DNA of 64,000 nucleotides from Amycolatopsis lexingtonensis (lineage in GTDB: Bacteria; Actinomycetota; Actinomycetes; Mycobacteriales; Pseudonocardiaceae): assembly GCF_014873755.1 (NCBI RefSeq), contig NZ_JADBEG010000001.1, forward strand, positions 7,166,501-7,230,500, given 5' to 3'. This document shows, piece after piece, positions 1-8,210 of this stretch. Numbering within the stretch: the stretch's first letter is position 1; each line of letters starts with the position of its first letter. Under the pieces are notes generated by a model, which searched no databases, was not told the origin of the DNA, and saw nothing but the letters and a program-made list of their open reading frames with translations. The position numbers and the translations under genes were made by a program.

Positions 1-60
1 GTGCGCTTCCAGCCGGCGGATGACCTCGTTGACCTGCGCGACCCGCGCCTCTGACCCCAT
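1..60 (-). CDS. N-terminal fragment of an unidentified protein
   Basis: An open frame begins with ATG at 60 on the minus strand and runs off the window edge. The 20 visible residues begin MGSEARVAQV and look like a charged amphipathic helix. Too little is present to name a family. It is divergent from the metal-exporter gene at 235, so a regulator or metal-related partner is possible, but that is only a guess from position. Confidence 0.5.
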   Translation of the reverse strand, partial: MGSEARVAQVNEVIRRLEAH

Positions 61-93
61 GGTCATCAACCTACCGCAGCCCACAAACGAAAA

Positions 94-107
94 TTCGGTG
101 TGCCGAA
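94..107. promoter_or_regulatory. Small inverted repeat between divergent genes
   Basis: TTCGG-TGTG-CCGAA has perfect 5-bp arms and sits in an AT-rich patch between the divergent genes starting at 60 and 235. It could be an operator shared by both. It does not match the IdeR consensus, and I do not know the binding protein. Confidence 0.3.
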
Positions 108-194
108 AAAAATTGTGCGTCCGGGCTTGATGTCAAATTCATGGCCGCCGATCCGGTGATTTCGCGGTCGCCATCAGCTTGCGGTTCTCTGAAT

Positions 195-224
195 CGCCCC
201 TTTATCGTTGCAGTGAAAGGGGCG
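195..224 (+). promoter_or_regulatory. RBS-masking hairpin in the exporter leader
   Basis: CGCCCCTTT (195-203) pairs perfectly with AAAGGGGCG (216-224) around a 12-nt loop. The right arm contains the only Shine-Dalgarno-like purine run (AAAGGGG) before the ATG at 235, so folding would hide the ribosome binding site. In other bacteria, manganese exporters of this kind are controlled by manganese riboswitches that mask the RBS. I could not recognise a yybP-ykoY aptamer upstream, so only the expression-platform-like hairpin is claimed. Confidence 0.4.
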
Positions 225-234
225 AAGAAATCAC

Positions 235-834
235 ATGACTTCCGCAATGGTGGCGTTGATCAGCGCGTTCGGCCTGGTCCTCGCCGTCGAGCTGCCGGAC
301 AAGACGCTGGTCGCGACCCTCGTCCTGACCACCCGTTTCCGCGGTGGCCCGGTATTCGCCGGGGTGTGCGCCGCGTTCGCCGTGCAAAGCGTCATCGCGG
401 TCGCGTTCGGCAGCATCCTGACGCTGTTGCCGGACGTCGTCCTTTCCCTCGCCGTCGCCGCCATGTTCGGCCTCGGTTCTTTCATGCTCCTTCGCGAGGG
501 ATTCAGCGAAGCGGACGAAGCCGGTGAAGACGCTTCGCGCATCGGCCCGGCCCCGCTGTCCTTCCTGCGCTCCGCGATGACGTCGTTCGGCGTGCTCTTC
601 GCCGCCGAGTGGGGTGACGCCTCCCAGCTCGCCACGGCCAGCCTCGCCGCCCGGATCGGCAACCCCGTCGCCGTCGGCGTCGGCGCGTTCGCCGCGCTCG
701 TCGTCGTCGCCGGGCTGGCCGTGTTCATCGGCGGGAAGATCCGCAGCCGGATCAAGCCGAAGCTGATCCAGCGCTGCGCCGGGTTCGTGTTCGCCGGGTT
801 CGCCGCTTTCGCCCTGCTCCAGCTGGCCTTCTGA
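235..834 (+). CDS. TMEM165/GDT1 (UPF0016) family metal exporter
   Basis: This 199-aa polytopic membrane protein has the two signature motifs of the UPF0016/GDT1 family. The first is ELPDKT near residue 19, a variant of ExGDK[TS] with Pro instead of Gly. The second is EWGDASQ near residue 125. The motifs face each other across an internal two-fold repeat of three helices each, and a charged cytoplasmic loop (around residues 90-107) joins the halves. Family members export Mn2+ or Ca2+ from the cytoplasm. A hairpin before the start may hide the RBS. Fold and family are clear; the ion is inferred. Confidence 0.85.
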   Translation: MTSAMVALISAFGLVLAVELPDKTLVATLVLTTRFRGGPVFAGVCAAFAVQSVIAVAFGSILTLLPDVVLSLAVAAMFGLGSFMLLREGFSEADEAGEDASRIGPAPLSFLRSAMTSFGVLFAAEWGDASQLATASLAARIGNPVAVGVGAFAALVVVAGLAVFIGGKIRSRIKPKLIQRCAGFVFAGFAAFALLQLAF

Positions 835-861
835 CCGCCGCCTCACAGGTTCACCGGGTAA

Positions 862-879
862 CCTTTCGGAAACGAAAGG
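862..879 (+). promoter_or_regulatory. Hairpin with GNRA loop ahead of the DUF998 gene
   Basis: CCTTTCG (862-868), loop GAAA, and CGAAAGG (873-879) form a perfect 7-bp stem that ends 11 nt before the GTG start at 891. The right arm holds an AAAGG purine run. It could end transcription of the exporter gene or modulate initiation at 891. There is no U-tract, so a classical terminator is not certain. Confidence 0.35.
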
Positions 880-890
880 GTGGAAGCCAG

Positions 891-1538
891 GTGAACAAGC
901 CATTGACCGCGGTCTCGCCGTGGCACGGCCGGCTCGCGCTCGGTGGCATCGGCCTCGCCGTGGCCATCTCGGTCGGCCTGCACGTGCGGCTCTCCGCGCA
1001 GGTCAGCCCGGTCTGGCAGACGCTCTCGGAGTACGTCTACGGCAAGCTCGGCTCGACGTCGGCCGCGCCGGTGTTCAGCGTGATGTGCCTGGCCCTGTCG
1101 CTCGGCTCGGTCGCCCTGCTCGCCGGCATCGCGAAAGCGCACCGGCCGGGCACCACCACCGTCTGCGTGCTGCTCGGCGTGTGGTCGGCCGGGCTGCTCG
1201 TGTGCGGGCTCGTCCCCGTCGACCCCGACGGCCAGGCGCGCTCGCTGGCCGGGCAGGTCCACAACCTCGCCGCGCTCACCGCGTTCGTCGCCCTGCCCGC
1301 GGCCGCGTTCGTGCTGACGAAGAAGGGCCGCGAGCGCTGCCCGTGGGAGCCGCGCCGGACGACGATCCGGCGCCTGGCCACCGCGAGCTTCGCCAGCGTC
1401 GGCGTGGTGCTCGGCGGGTTCGTCCTCACGCTCGTCCTCGGCCCGGCGAACCAGGAAGTGACGCTGGGCCTGTTCGAGCGGCTGCTGTTCACCGTCGACG
1501 TCACGCTGCTGCTGACGATGGTCCGCCCGCTGCGCTAA
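891..1538 (+). CDS. DUF998 family membrane protein
   Basis: The 215-aa product is almost entirely hydrophobic, with about six membrane spans. It carries the SEYVYG stretch in the first loop (around residues 46-51) that is typical of DUF998 proteins. The start is GTG, preceded by GGAAG. Function is unknown; DUF998 proteins are found in many actinobacteria. Its 3' end overlaps the convergent IclR gene by 4 bp. Nothing in the context gives a substrate. Confidence 0.75.
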   Translation: MNKPLTAVSPWHGRLALGGIGLAVAISVGLHVRLSAQVSPVWQTLSEYVYGKLGSTSAAPVFSVMCLALSLGSVALLAGIAKAHRPGTTTVCVLLGVWSAGLLVCGLVPVDPDGQARSLAGQVHNLAALTAFVALPAAAFVLTKKGRERCPWEPRRTTIRRLATASFASVGVVLGGFVLTLVLGPANQEVTLGLFERLLFTVDVTLLLTMVRPLR

Positions 1539-2170
1539 GCCTTCAGGATGTCCGCCAGCCGCACGGCCGCCGCGACGACCTGCGGCCCCACCTCGGCGGC
1601 CTTCAGCGGCTCCATCGAGACGACCCCAACGCTCGCCTTCAGCCCCGGCACCCCGCGCACCGGCGCCGCGACCCCGGAGGCGCCCGCCTCCAGCTCACCG
1701 GTTGACGTCACCCAGCCGTCGCCGCCTGGCCGCAACGACATAGCTTTGCCCGCCGCGCCCGCGGTCAGCGAGTGCCGGCTCCCGACGCGGTAGGCGACGT
1801 GGAAGCTCGTCCAGGACGGCTCCACGACGGCCACCGCAAGCGCTTGCGTCCCCTGCGCGACCGACAGGTGCGCGGTCGCGCCGACCTTCTCGGCCAGCTC
1901 GCGCAGCACCGGCCCGGCCGCGTCCCGCAGCTGCGGGAGCACCTGCCCGGCCAGCCGCAGCAGCCCGACACCGAGCCGCACCTTGGTGCCGTCGCGCCAG
2001 ACCAGCCCGCGCTCCGACAGCGGCACGAGCAGCCGGTAGACGGCCGCGCGGCTGGCCCCGATGGTGACCGCCAGCTCGGAGATGGTCGCCGCGTCGCCAC
2101 CGGCGTCGGCCACTGCCTGCAGCAGCGCCAGCCCGCGGTCGAGCGTCAGCGACCCCTCCCGGCTGGTCAC
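1535..2170 (-). CDS. IclR family transcriptional regulator
   Basis: This 211-aa protein has an N-terminal winged helix-turn-helix (about residues 7-65, with TISELAVTIGASRAAVYRLL as the recognition region) and an IclR-type ligand-binding domain (about 75-210). It is slightly shorter than the usual 240-260 aa. Its start overlaps the stop of the upstream gene by 4 bp (ATGA), so the two are translationally coupled. Divergence from hmgA suggests that it controls homogentisate/tyrosine catabolism, as IclR-type proteins do for aromatic pathways elsewhere. The effector is inferred, not shown. Confidence 0.85.
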   Translation of the reverse strand: MTSREGSLTLDRGLALLQAVADAGGDAATISELAVTIGASRAAVYRLLVPLSERGLVWRDGTKVRLGVGLLRLAGQVLPQLRDAAGPVLRELAEKVGATAHLSVAQGTQALAVAVVEPSWTSFHVAYRVGSRHSLTAGAAGKAMSLRPGGDGWVTSTGELEAGASGVAAPVRGVPGLKASVGVVSMEPLKAAEVGPQVVAAAVRLADILKA

Positions 2171-3060
2171 AGCAAGCCGAGTTCGCCCAGGTCGGCGACC
2201 GGCTCCTCGAACGACGCCGCCGCGTAGGACGCGAAGAGCGCCCGCACGGCCTTCGCGGCCGGCTCGGACAGCGCACGGGCCTCGTCGGCCAGCGCCTGGG
2301 CGTCGGTCGACTCCAGCGCGGCCCGGACGTCGCCGCCGGCGAGGCTGCGCGCGGACGCCACGAGCAGGTTCAGGAAGCCGTGGTGCACGAAGCCGGTTTC
2401 CGGGTCGGTGTGCCGGACCGCGCGGTGCAGGCTGTTCGTCGCCTTGAACGAGGCCCCGCTGGACCCCGAGACGACGGCGAGGAAGTCCGCGACCTCGTCG
2501 ACGTTGGGGAAGTTCTCCCCCGCCTTGCCGCCGCAGCGGATCTTCGGCCAGCTGCCGTGCTCGATCACCTTGCGCACGCCGTCCAGCCAGCCGACGCCGC
2601 GCCGCGGCTCGACCACGCGGATGACGTCCTCGGGGACGAACTCCGAGACGCGCTCCAGCCAGACCTCGTCGACGTCCGAAGGCGCGGGCATCTCGACCAT
2701 CCGCAGCGCCAGCAGCTCACTGCGCGACTCGACGATCGAGATGGCCTTCGGGACGCCGCCGAGGCCGGTGTCGATGATCAGCGACAGCGGCAGCGGCTGC
2801 TTCGGCTTGATCTTGATCAGCTCGGTGATCAGCTCCGGCAACCGGGAGGCTTGACAGAGAAAAACCCCCAGGACACCGGCGTGTTCGGACTCCCGGCTCG
2901 CGAAATGCGAACGCAGGGCTTCGGGCATGGCCGCATCGCCCGGAGGGAACAGCGCCGAGTCGTCGACGAGCCTCGCGAACAGGGGAGGAATCCCACGGGG
3001 GCCGGGGGGCGTGAGTTCCACAGCGCTTGACACGACTGACACGCTAGTAGCGTACGACAT
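2167..3060 (-). CDS. Conserved actinobacterial protein next to hmgA, function unknown
   Basis: The 297-aa soluble product has no motif I can place. The first clearly protein-like block is around PPLFARLVDDSALFPPGDA (residues 25-43), so the true start may be a little downstream of the ATG at 3060. It contains a KIRCGGKAGENFP segment (about 174-186), which looks like a conserved loop. The gene is divergent from hmgA and overlaps the IclR gene by 4 bp. That arrangement suggests a role in aromatic-acid catabolism or its control. I do not assign a reaction. Confidence 0.7.
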   Translation of the reverse strand: MSYATSVSVVSSAVELTPPGPRGIPPLFARLVDDSALFPPGDAAMPEALRSHFASRESEHAGVLGVFLCQASRLPELITELIKIKPKQPLPLSLIIDTGLGGVPKAISIVESRSELLALRMVEMPAPSDVDEVWLERVSEFVPEDVIRVVEPRRGVGWLDGVRKVIEHGSWPKIRCGGKAGENFPNVDEVADFLAVVSGSSGASFKATNSLHRAVRHTDPETGFVHHGFLNLLVASARSLAGGDVRAALESTDAQALADEARALSEPAAKAVRALFASYAAASFEEPVADLGELGLL

Positions 3061-3087
3061 GAGGACAAAATCGTCCGCACAGCGGAC
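3027..3087 (+). promoter_or_regulatory. hmgA promoter candidate and inverted-repeat operator
   Basis: TTGACA at 3027-3032 is a good -35 hexamer for hmgA, with TAGCGT (3048-3053) or TACGAC (3053-3058) as weak -10 candidates. Downstream, GTCCGC-ACA-GCGGAC (3073-3087) is a perfect 6-bp inverted repeat between the promoter and the hmgA RBS. It also lies just upstream of the divergent gene at 3060. It is a plausible site for the IclR regulator encoded at 1535-2170. The palindrome is seen directly; the protein that binds it is inferred. Confidence 0.4.
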
Positions 3088-3106
3088 ACGTGAGAAGGGG
3101 GCGCCG

Positions 3107-4279
3107 ATGCCTTACTACCGGCAAGTAGGCGAGATCCCGCACAAGCGGCACACCGCGTTCCGCAAGCCGGACGGCGGCCTCTACGCCGAGGAGCTGATGG
3201 GTGTCGAGGGCTTCTCCGCCGACTCCGCGCTGCTCTACCACCGCGGCCTGCCGACGGCGATCGTCGACGCCGTCGCGGTCGAGGAGGACCGCGGCCCGCT
3301 CACGCCGAACCTGCCGCTCAAGCCGCGGGCCTTCAAGACCCAGGACCTCAAGTTCGGCGGCGAGACCGACGCCGTGACCGACCGGCGCCGGCTGTTCGGC
3401 AACGCCGACGTCACCATCGGCTTCGTGACCGCGACCGCGCCCAGCCCGCTGTACCGCAACGCGGCCGGCGACGAGCTCTTCTACGTCCACGGCGGCTCCG
3501 CGACCGTCGAGACGATCTACGGCAGCATCGACATCGGCGACGGCGACTACCTCGTGCTCCCGACGTCGTGCACCTACCGGGTCGTCCCCCACGGCGAGGT
3601 CAACCTCTTCACGCTCGAGGCGCGCGGCCACATCGGGCCGCCGAAGCGGTACTTGTCGGCGAAGGGCCAGTTCCTGGAGCACGCGCCGTACTGCGAGCGC
3701 GACATCCGCGGGCCGTCGTCGCCGCTGGTGGTGGACGGCGAGGACGTCGAGGTGCTCGTGCGGCACCGCGCGGGCCTCACGCGCTACACGTACGCGACGC
3801 ACCCCTTCGACGTCGTCGGCTGGGACGGCTGCCTCTACCCGTGGGCGTTCAACATCGACGACTTCGAGCCGATCACCGGCCGCGTGCACCAGCCGCCGCC
3901 GGTGCACCAGACGTTCGAGGGCCCGAACTTCGTCGTCTGCTCCTTCTGCCCGCGGAAGGTCGACTACCACGAGGACTCGATCCCGGTGCCGTACAACCAC
4001 GCGAACGTCGACTCCGACGAGCTGATGTTCTACGTGCGCGGCAACTACGAGGCCCGCAAGGGCTCGGGCATCGGCGTCGGCTCGCTCTCGCTGCACCCGT
4101 CCGGGTTCACGCACGGCCCGCAGCCGGGCGCGGCGGAGGCGTCGATCGGCGCGGAGTTCTTCGACGAGACCGCGGTCATGGTCGACACCTTCGCGCCGCT
4201 GGAGCTCGGCGAGGCCGCCGACGCGTCGGAGGACCCGGGGTACGCGTGGACGTGGTCGCGTCGCGGCCCTAAGCAATAG
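3107..4279 (+). CDS. hmgA: Homogentisate 1,2-dioxygenase
   Basis: This 390-aa enzyme opens the ring of homogentisate to maleylacetoacetate with Fe(II) and O2 in tyrosine/phenylalanine degradation. The start is ATG at 3107 behind GAGAAGGGG; the frame stays open upstream but has no homology there. The cupin fold is evident: FYVHGGSATVETIYGSIDIG near residue 125, and the C-terminal iron-ligand region with YNHANVDSDELMFYVRG and HPSGFTHGPQPG (about 290-340), which holds the His and Glu ligands. The length suits the shorter actinobacterial type. The next pathway enzymes (maleylacetoacetate isomerase, fumarylacetoacetase) are not in the window. Confidence 0.93.
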   Translation: MPYYRQVGEIPHKRHTAFRKPDGGLYAEELMGVEGFSADSALLYHRGLPTAIVDAVAVEEDRGPLTPNLPLKPRAFKTQDLKFGGETDAVTDRRRLFGNADVTIGFVTATAPSPLYRNAAGDELFYVHGGSATVETIYGSIDIGDGDYLVLPTSCTYRVVPHGEVNLFTLEARGHIGPPKRYLSAKGQFLEHAPYCERDIRGPSSPLVVDGEDVEVLVRHRAGLTRYTYATHPFDVVGWDGCLYPWAFNIDDFEPITGRVHQPPPVHQTFEGPNFVVCSFCPRKVDYHEDSIPVPYNHANVDSDELMFYVRGNYEARKGSGIGVGSLSLHPSGFTHGPQPGAAEASIGAEFFDETAVMVDTFAPLELGEAADASEDPGYAWTWSRRGPKQ

Positions 4280-4350
4280 TCAAAATACCGTCCTCTTCTC
4301 GTTCCGGTGCCGGATAATGGAATTTCCGGTGGCGGAACGGGGAGGGTTCG

Positions 4351-6159
4351 ATGATCAATTCCCAACCAGCACGGCGAAAGAGAAAGATTCTCCCGTTCCT
4401 GGCCGCGATCGTCGTCGCCGCCGGGCTGATCATCGGGATCCGGGCCTGGACCAGCAGTTCGGGCGACGAGGCCGACGCGCCGAAGTGCACCGGCTCGGAC
4501 GCCGTCGCGCTCACCGTCGCCTCGTCGCCGGAAAAGGCCGGCATCGTCCAGGAAGCCGCCAAGGCCTACTCCGGACGGACCGTCGCCGGCCATTGCGTCG
4601 ACGTCGTCGTGAAATCGAAGTCGTCGGGCATCGCGATGCAGGCGCTGGCGAACGGCTGGAACGAGGCCACCGACGGGCCGCGCCCGGACGTCTGGACGCC
4701 GGCCGCGAGCGGCTGGGTCAACCTGCTGCGGGTCAACGCGAAGGGCGACTCGGCGTCGATCGTGCCGGACGGCGACCCGCAGTCGGTCGCGAACTCGCCG
4801 CTGACGGTCGCCATGCCGAAGCCGATGGCCGAGGCGCTGGGCTGGCCGGCCAAGCCGATCGGCTGGAAGGACCTCGCCACGCTGGCGACCGACCCGGCGG
4901 GCTGGGCGAAGTACGGCCACCCGGAGTGGGGCAAGTTCCGGCTCGGCAAGACGAACCCGAACATCTCCACGGCCGGGCTGAACGCCACCATCGGCGCCTA
5001 CTACGCGGCCACCGGCACGTCGTCCGACCTCACCGCGGCCGCGCTCGAAAAGCCCGAGGCCAAGCAGTTCGTCTCGAACATCGAGCAGGCGATCGTGCAC
5101 TACGGCGACAACACGCTGACGTTCCTGACCAACCTGCAGAAGGCCGACGACCGCGGCGCGGCGCTGTCCTACATCTCGGCGGTTACCGTCGAGGAGAACT
5201 CCCTGATCGGCTACAACCAGGGCAACCCGACGACCGATCCGGCGAAGGCGGGCCAGCACGCGCCCCCGAAGGTGCCGCTCGTGGGCATCTACCCGGCCGA
5301 CGGGACGCTGAACTCCGACCACCCGTTCGTCACGCTGAACTGGGCCGACCAGACCCGCAAGCAGATCGCCGCCGACTTCCTCGGCTACCTGCGCGGGCCG
5401 GAGACGCAGCAGCGGTTCGCCGCGCTGGGCTTCCGCTCGTTCGACGGCAAGCCGGGTCCGCAGGCGACCACCGCGAACGGCGTTCAGCCGGACGCGAAGA
5501 TCAACTTCATCCGGCCGCCGTCGCCGACCGTGCTCTCGAAGCTGCTGACCACCTGGACCGAGCTGCGCAAGAAGGCGAACGTGCTGCTCGTCGTGGACGT
5601 CTCGGGCTCGATGGGCGACGAGGTCAGGGGCACCGGCAAGAGCAAGATCGACCTGGCCAAGCAGGCCGCGATCGACGCGCTCGGCCAGTTCGTGCCGCGG
5701 GACCAGGTCGGGCTGTGGCAGTTCTCCACCCACCTCGACGGCGACAAGGACTACCAGGAGCTCGTCCCTCTGCGGGCGCTCGGCAACAGCGGCAAGGAGA
5801 CCCTCGCCATGCGGCTGAGCGGACTGACGCCGCAGGCGGGCACCGGGCTCTACGACTCGTCGCAGGCCGCGTACGAGTACCTGAAGGCGCACCTCGACCC
5901 GGCGGCGATCAACGCGGTCGTGGTGCTGACCGACGGCCGCAACGAGGACCCCAACGGCGTCGACCTGGACCACCTGCTGCCACAGCTGCGCCCGGAAGGC
6001 AACGCGGAGACGGTCCGGCTGTTCACCATCGCCTACGGCTCGGACGCCGACCAGGACGTGCTCAAGCAGATCGCGGAAGCGACCGAAGGATCGGAGTACG
6101 ACTCGTCCAAACCGGACTCGATCAACCAGGTCTTCACCTCCGTGATCTCGAATTTCTGA
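4351..6159 (+). CDS. Membrane-anchored solute-binding / von Willebrand factor A fusion
   Basis: The 602-aa protein has a signal-anchor helix (about residues 13-33). Next comes a periplasmic-binding-protein-like module (about 45-370) with the NPNISTAGLNATIGAYYAA region typical of extracellular solute-binding proteins. A VWA domain follows (about 410-600) with an intact MIDAS motif, DVSGSMG, a downstream Thr (TGLYDS) and the LTDGRNEDP loop. Proteins with this architecture are widespread in actinobacteria, but their ligands are not known. Acting outside the membrane is inferred from the anchor. It probably shares an operon with the coiled-coil gene 13 bp downstream. Confidence 0.85.
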   Translation: MINSQPARRKRKILPFLAAIVVAAGLIIGIRAWTSSSGDEADAPKCTGSDAVALTVASSPEKAGIVQEAAKAYSGRTVAGHCVDVVVKSKSSGIAMQALANGWNEATDGPRPDVWTPAASGWVNLLRVNAKGDSASIVPDGDPQSVANSPLTVAMPKPMAEALGWPAKPIGWKDLATLATDPAGWAKYGHPEWGKFRLGKTNPNISTAGLNATIGAYYAATGTSSDLTAAALEKPEAKQFVSNIEQAIVHYGDNTLTFLTNLQKADDRGAALSYISAVTVEENSLIGYNQGNPTTDPAKAGQHAPPKVPLVGIYPADGTLNSDHPFVTLNWADQTRKQIAADFLGYLRGPETQQRFAALGFRSFDGKPGPQATTANGVQPDAKINFIRPPSPTVLSKLLTTWTELRKKANVLLVVDVSGSMGDEVRGTGKSKIDLAKQAAIDALGQFVPRDQVGLWQFSTHLDGDKDYQELVPLRALGNSGKETLAMRLSGLTPQAGTGLYDSSQAAYEYLKAHLDPAAINAVVVLTDGRNEDPNGVDLDHLLPQLRPEGNAETVRLFTIAYGSDADQDVLKQIAEATEGSEYDSSKPDSINQVFTSVISNF

Positions 6160-6172
6160 GATCCTCGCGGTC

Positions 6173-6910
6173 ATGAAGTTCGCCCGTGAGCTCGCCGAAC
6201 CGTGGGGGCTGCTGTTCGCCGCCACGTCGGCCGGCGTGGCGTGGGCCGTGCACCTGCCGGTCGTCGCCGCCGTCGGGGTCGGGGTGGCGGTGCTCGCCGC
6301 ACGGGCGGGCGTCGCCGTCGCGACCCGCGAGAAGGAGCCGGAACGGCGTGCGGCGCGGGTGCTCGACGTCGCGTCCGGGTCGGCCGAGGAGAACTGGCTG
6401 CGCCGGGCCGAAAGCGCAGCCGAGGGCTTCGGCTCGCTCAGCGACTCCCTGGACGCGGGCCCGCTCGCCGACCGCGTCGCGGACATGGCCCCGGTGGTCC
6501 AGGAGACGCTGGTGACGCTGCGGCGCCTGGCCGGGCGCGCGTCGGCGACCGGAAAGGCCCTCTCCCGCGTGGACCTCGACGCCGTCGCGAAGGAGCGGCG
6601 CCGGCTGGAGCGCGAACTGCGGTCGGCGAGCGCGGAGGTGCACGGCGACCTCGAGCAGGCGCTGAACTCGGTGCAGGCCCAGGCCGACGTCCACACGAGG
6701 CTCTCCGGCGCGCGCGACAAGCTGCTGGCGCAGCTGCAGTCCGGCGCGCTCGGCCTGGACAGCCTGGTGGCGCGGGTCGCGGAGCTGACGGCCGCGACGA
6801 CGGACGTCACCGTGGACACCGGCGCCGTACGGGAGCTGAGCGACCAGCTGGAAGGCATCCGACAAGGCGTGCTGGAAACCGAGCAGGCGACGCGGAAGTC
6901 GCTGGGTTAG
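6173..6910 (+). CDS. Membrane-attached coiled-coil protein, partner of the VWA fusion
   Basis: The 245-aa protein has two hydrophobic segments (about residues 11-48), then a long charged, heptad-rich region (about 100-245) with no Cys and no catalytic motif. It starts 13 bp after the VWA fusion gene and is likely translated from the same mRNA. VWA proteins often work with a partner protein, so this may be the cytoplasmic scaffold for it. No family name can be given. It overlaps the convergent MFS gene by 4 bp. Confidence 0.65.
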   Translation: MKFARELAEPWGLLFAATSAGVAWAVHLPVVAAVGVGVAVLAARAGVAVATREKEPERRAARVLDVASGSAEENWLRRAESAAEGFGSLSDSLDAGPLADRVADMAPVVQETLVTLRRLAGRASATGKALSRVDLDAVAKERRRLERELRSASAEVHGDLEQALNSVQAQADVHTRLSGARDKLLAQLQSGALGLDSLVARVAELTAATTDVTVDTGAVRELSDQLEGIRQGVLETEQATRKSLG

Positions 6911-8115
6911 GCGGCCACCGGCGTCCGGTCCCGCCGGGGCAGCAGCAGCGGTGTCGCGAGCACGAGGACCCCGGCGACCCCGATCGCGACCCGCGGGCCG
7001 GTGAAGCCGGCGAGCACACCCCACACGGCGGTCAGCGCGGCGATCGACACCTTGGTGCTGACCGACCACGCCGAGAGCGTGCGGGCGACGCGGTCCGACG
7101 GCAGCTGCTCGAGCCGGTAGGTCACCAGCACGGGGTTGAACACGCTGCAGCTGACGATCAGGCCCAGTTCGACGACCATGACGAAGACCAGCCCGCTCGT
7201 GCCGGCGGGCAGGAAGGCGAGCGCGAGGAGCCAGCACGCCCGGACCGCGCCCGACGTGAGCAGCACGGGGTGCCGCCCGAACCGGGCGACGAGCCGCGGG
7301 GTCAGCCGCGAACCGGCCAGCCCGCCGAGGCACGGCACCGCGAACGCGAGCCCGTACTGCCACGGCGTGAGCCCGAGCTCGCCCAGCATCAGCACCGCGA
7401 GCAGCGGCTCGGTCGCCATCACCAGTCCGTTGAAGACCATGGTGTTGAAGAGCAGGGGCCGCAGCCCGGGGTGGGCCAGCAGGAAGCGCCACCCGTCGGC
7501 CAGGTCCCGCGCACGCAGCCGCTCGGTGTTCCGCGGCCGCGGTTCGGCCCCGCCGATCGCCCGGATCCCGAGCGCGGAGAGCAGGAAACTGGCGGCGTTG
7601 GCGGCGACCGACGTCACCGGCCCGAACACGGCGAACGCGGCCCCGCCGAGCGGCGGCCCGAGCGCGGTGGCCGTCCAGTTCGTCGATTCGAACCGGCCGT
7701 TGGCCACGAGCAGGTCTTCCGGCGCGACGAGCCCCTTCAGGAAGGCACCGCTCGCCGAGGTGAAGGTGATGTCCGCCGCGGCGACGACCACCGAGACGGC
7801 GAGGAGCTGGCCGAAGCTCAGCAGCCCGAGGGCGTAGCAGGCGGGCACGCTGAGCAACGCGCCGAACCGGACGAGGTCCATGGCCACCATGACCGGCCGC
7901 TTCCGCCGCCGGTCGACCCACGGCCCCAGCGGCACGGCCACGAGCGCACCTACGGCGGGCCCGATCGCGGCGAGCGCCGACACCGCCGCCGGCCCGGCGT
8001 GCAGCACCAGGATCGCGAGCATGGGGAAGGCGCCGAAGCCGAGCCAGGTGCCGAACGCGCTGACCGCGTAAGCCGACCAAAGCCACCTGAACCGCCGCCC
8101 GAGCCGCCTCCGCAT
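6907..8115 (-). CDS. MFS transporter
   Basis: This protein of about 402 aa has twelve hydrophobic helices. Its pattern (WLWSAYAVSAFGTWLGFGAFP at the start, PLGPWVDRRRKRPVM in the 2-3 loop) is typical of small actinobacterial MFS drug exporters of the MFS_3 type. I chose ATG 8115 because the additional N-terminus from 8178 is Arg-rich and unlike the family. It is divergent from a LysR regulator at 8211, the classical arrangement for a regulated exporter. The substrate is unknown. Confidence 0.8.
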   Translation of the reverse strand: MRRRLGRRFRWLWSAYAVSAFGTWLGFGAFPMLAILVLHAGPAAVSALAAIGPAVGALVAVPLGPWVDRRRKRPVMVAMDLVRFGALLSVPACYALGLLSFGQLLAVSVVVAAADITFTSASGAFLKGLVAPEDLLVANGRFESTNWTATALGPPLGGAAFAVFGPVTSVAANAASFLLSALGIRAIGGAEPRPRNTERLRARDLADGWRFLLAHPGLRPLLFNTMVFNGLVMATEPLLAVLMLGELGLTPWQYGLAFAVPCLGGLAGSRLTPRLVARFGRHPVLLTSGAVRACWLLALAFLPAGTSGLVFVMVVELGLIVSCSVFNPVLVTYRLEQLPSDRVARTLSAWSVSTKVSIAALTAVWGVLAGFTGPRVAIGVAGVLVLATPLLLPRRDRTPVAA

Positions 8116-8210
8116 CACCGGGAGATCAAAGCGAGGAAGGTGCCGGCGAAGCAAACAACCGACGCCTCGGCGAGCCACAACGCGGGGTTGTGAATCTAGA
8201 GTCGGTCGCC

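Noticed and set aside
61..234. A yybP-ykoY manganese riboswitch upstream of the exporter
   Set aside because: I looked for the conserved aptamer core and did not find it by eye. Only the RBS-masking hairpin is reported.
4045..6858. A 937-codon minus-strand open frame across the hmgA end and the VWA gene
   Set aside because: It is the antisense shadow of the well-supported plus-strand genes at 3107-4279 and 4351-6159, with Arg/Ala/Ser-rich composition and no motif. Long antisense frames are expected in very GC-rich DNA.
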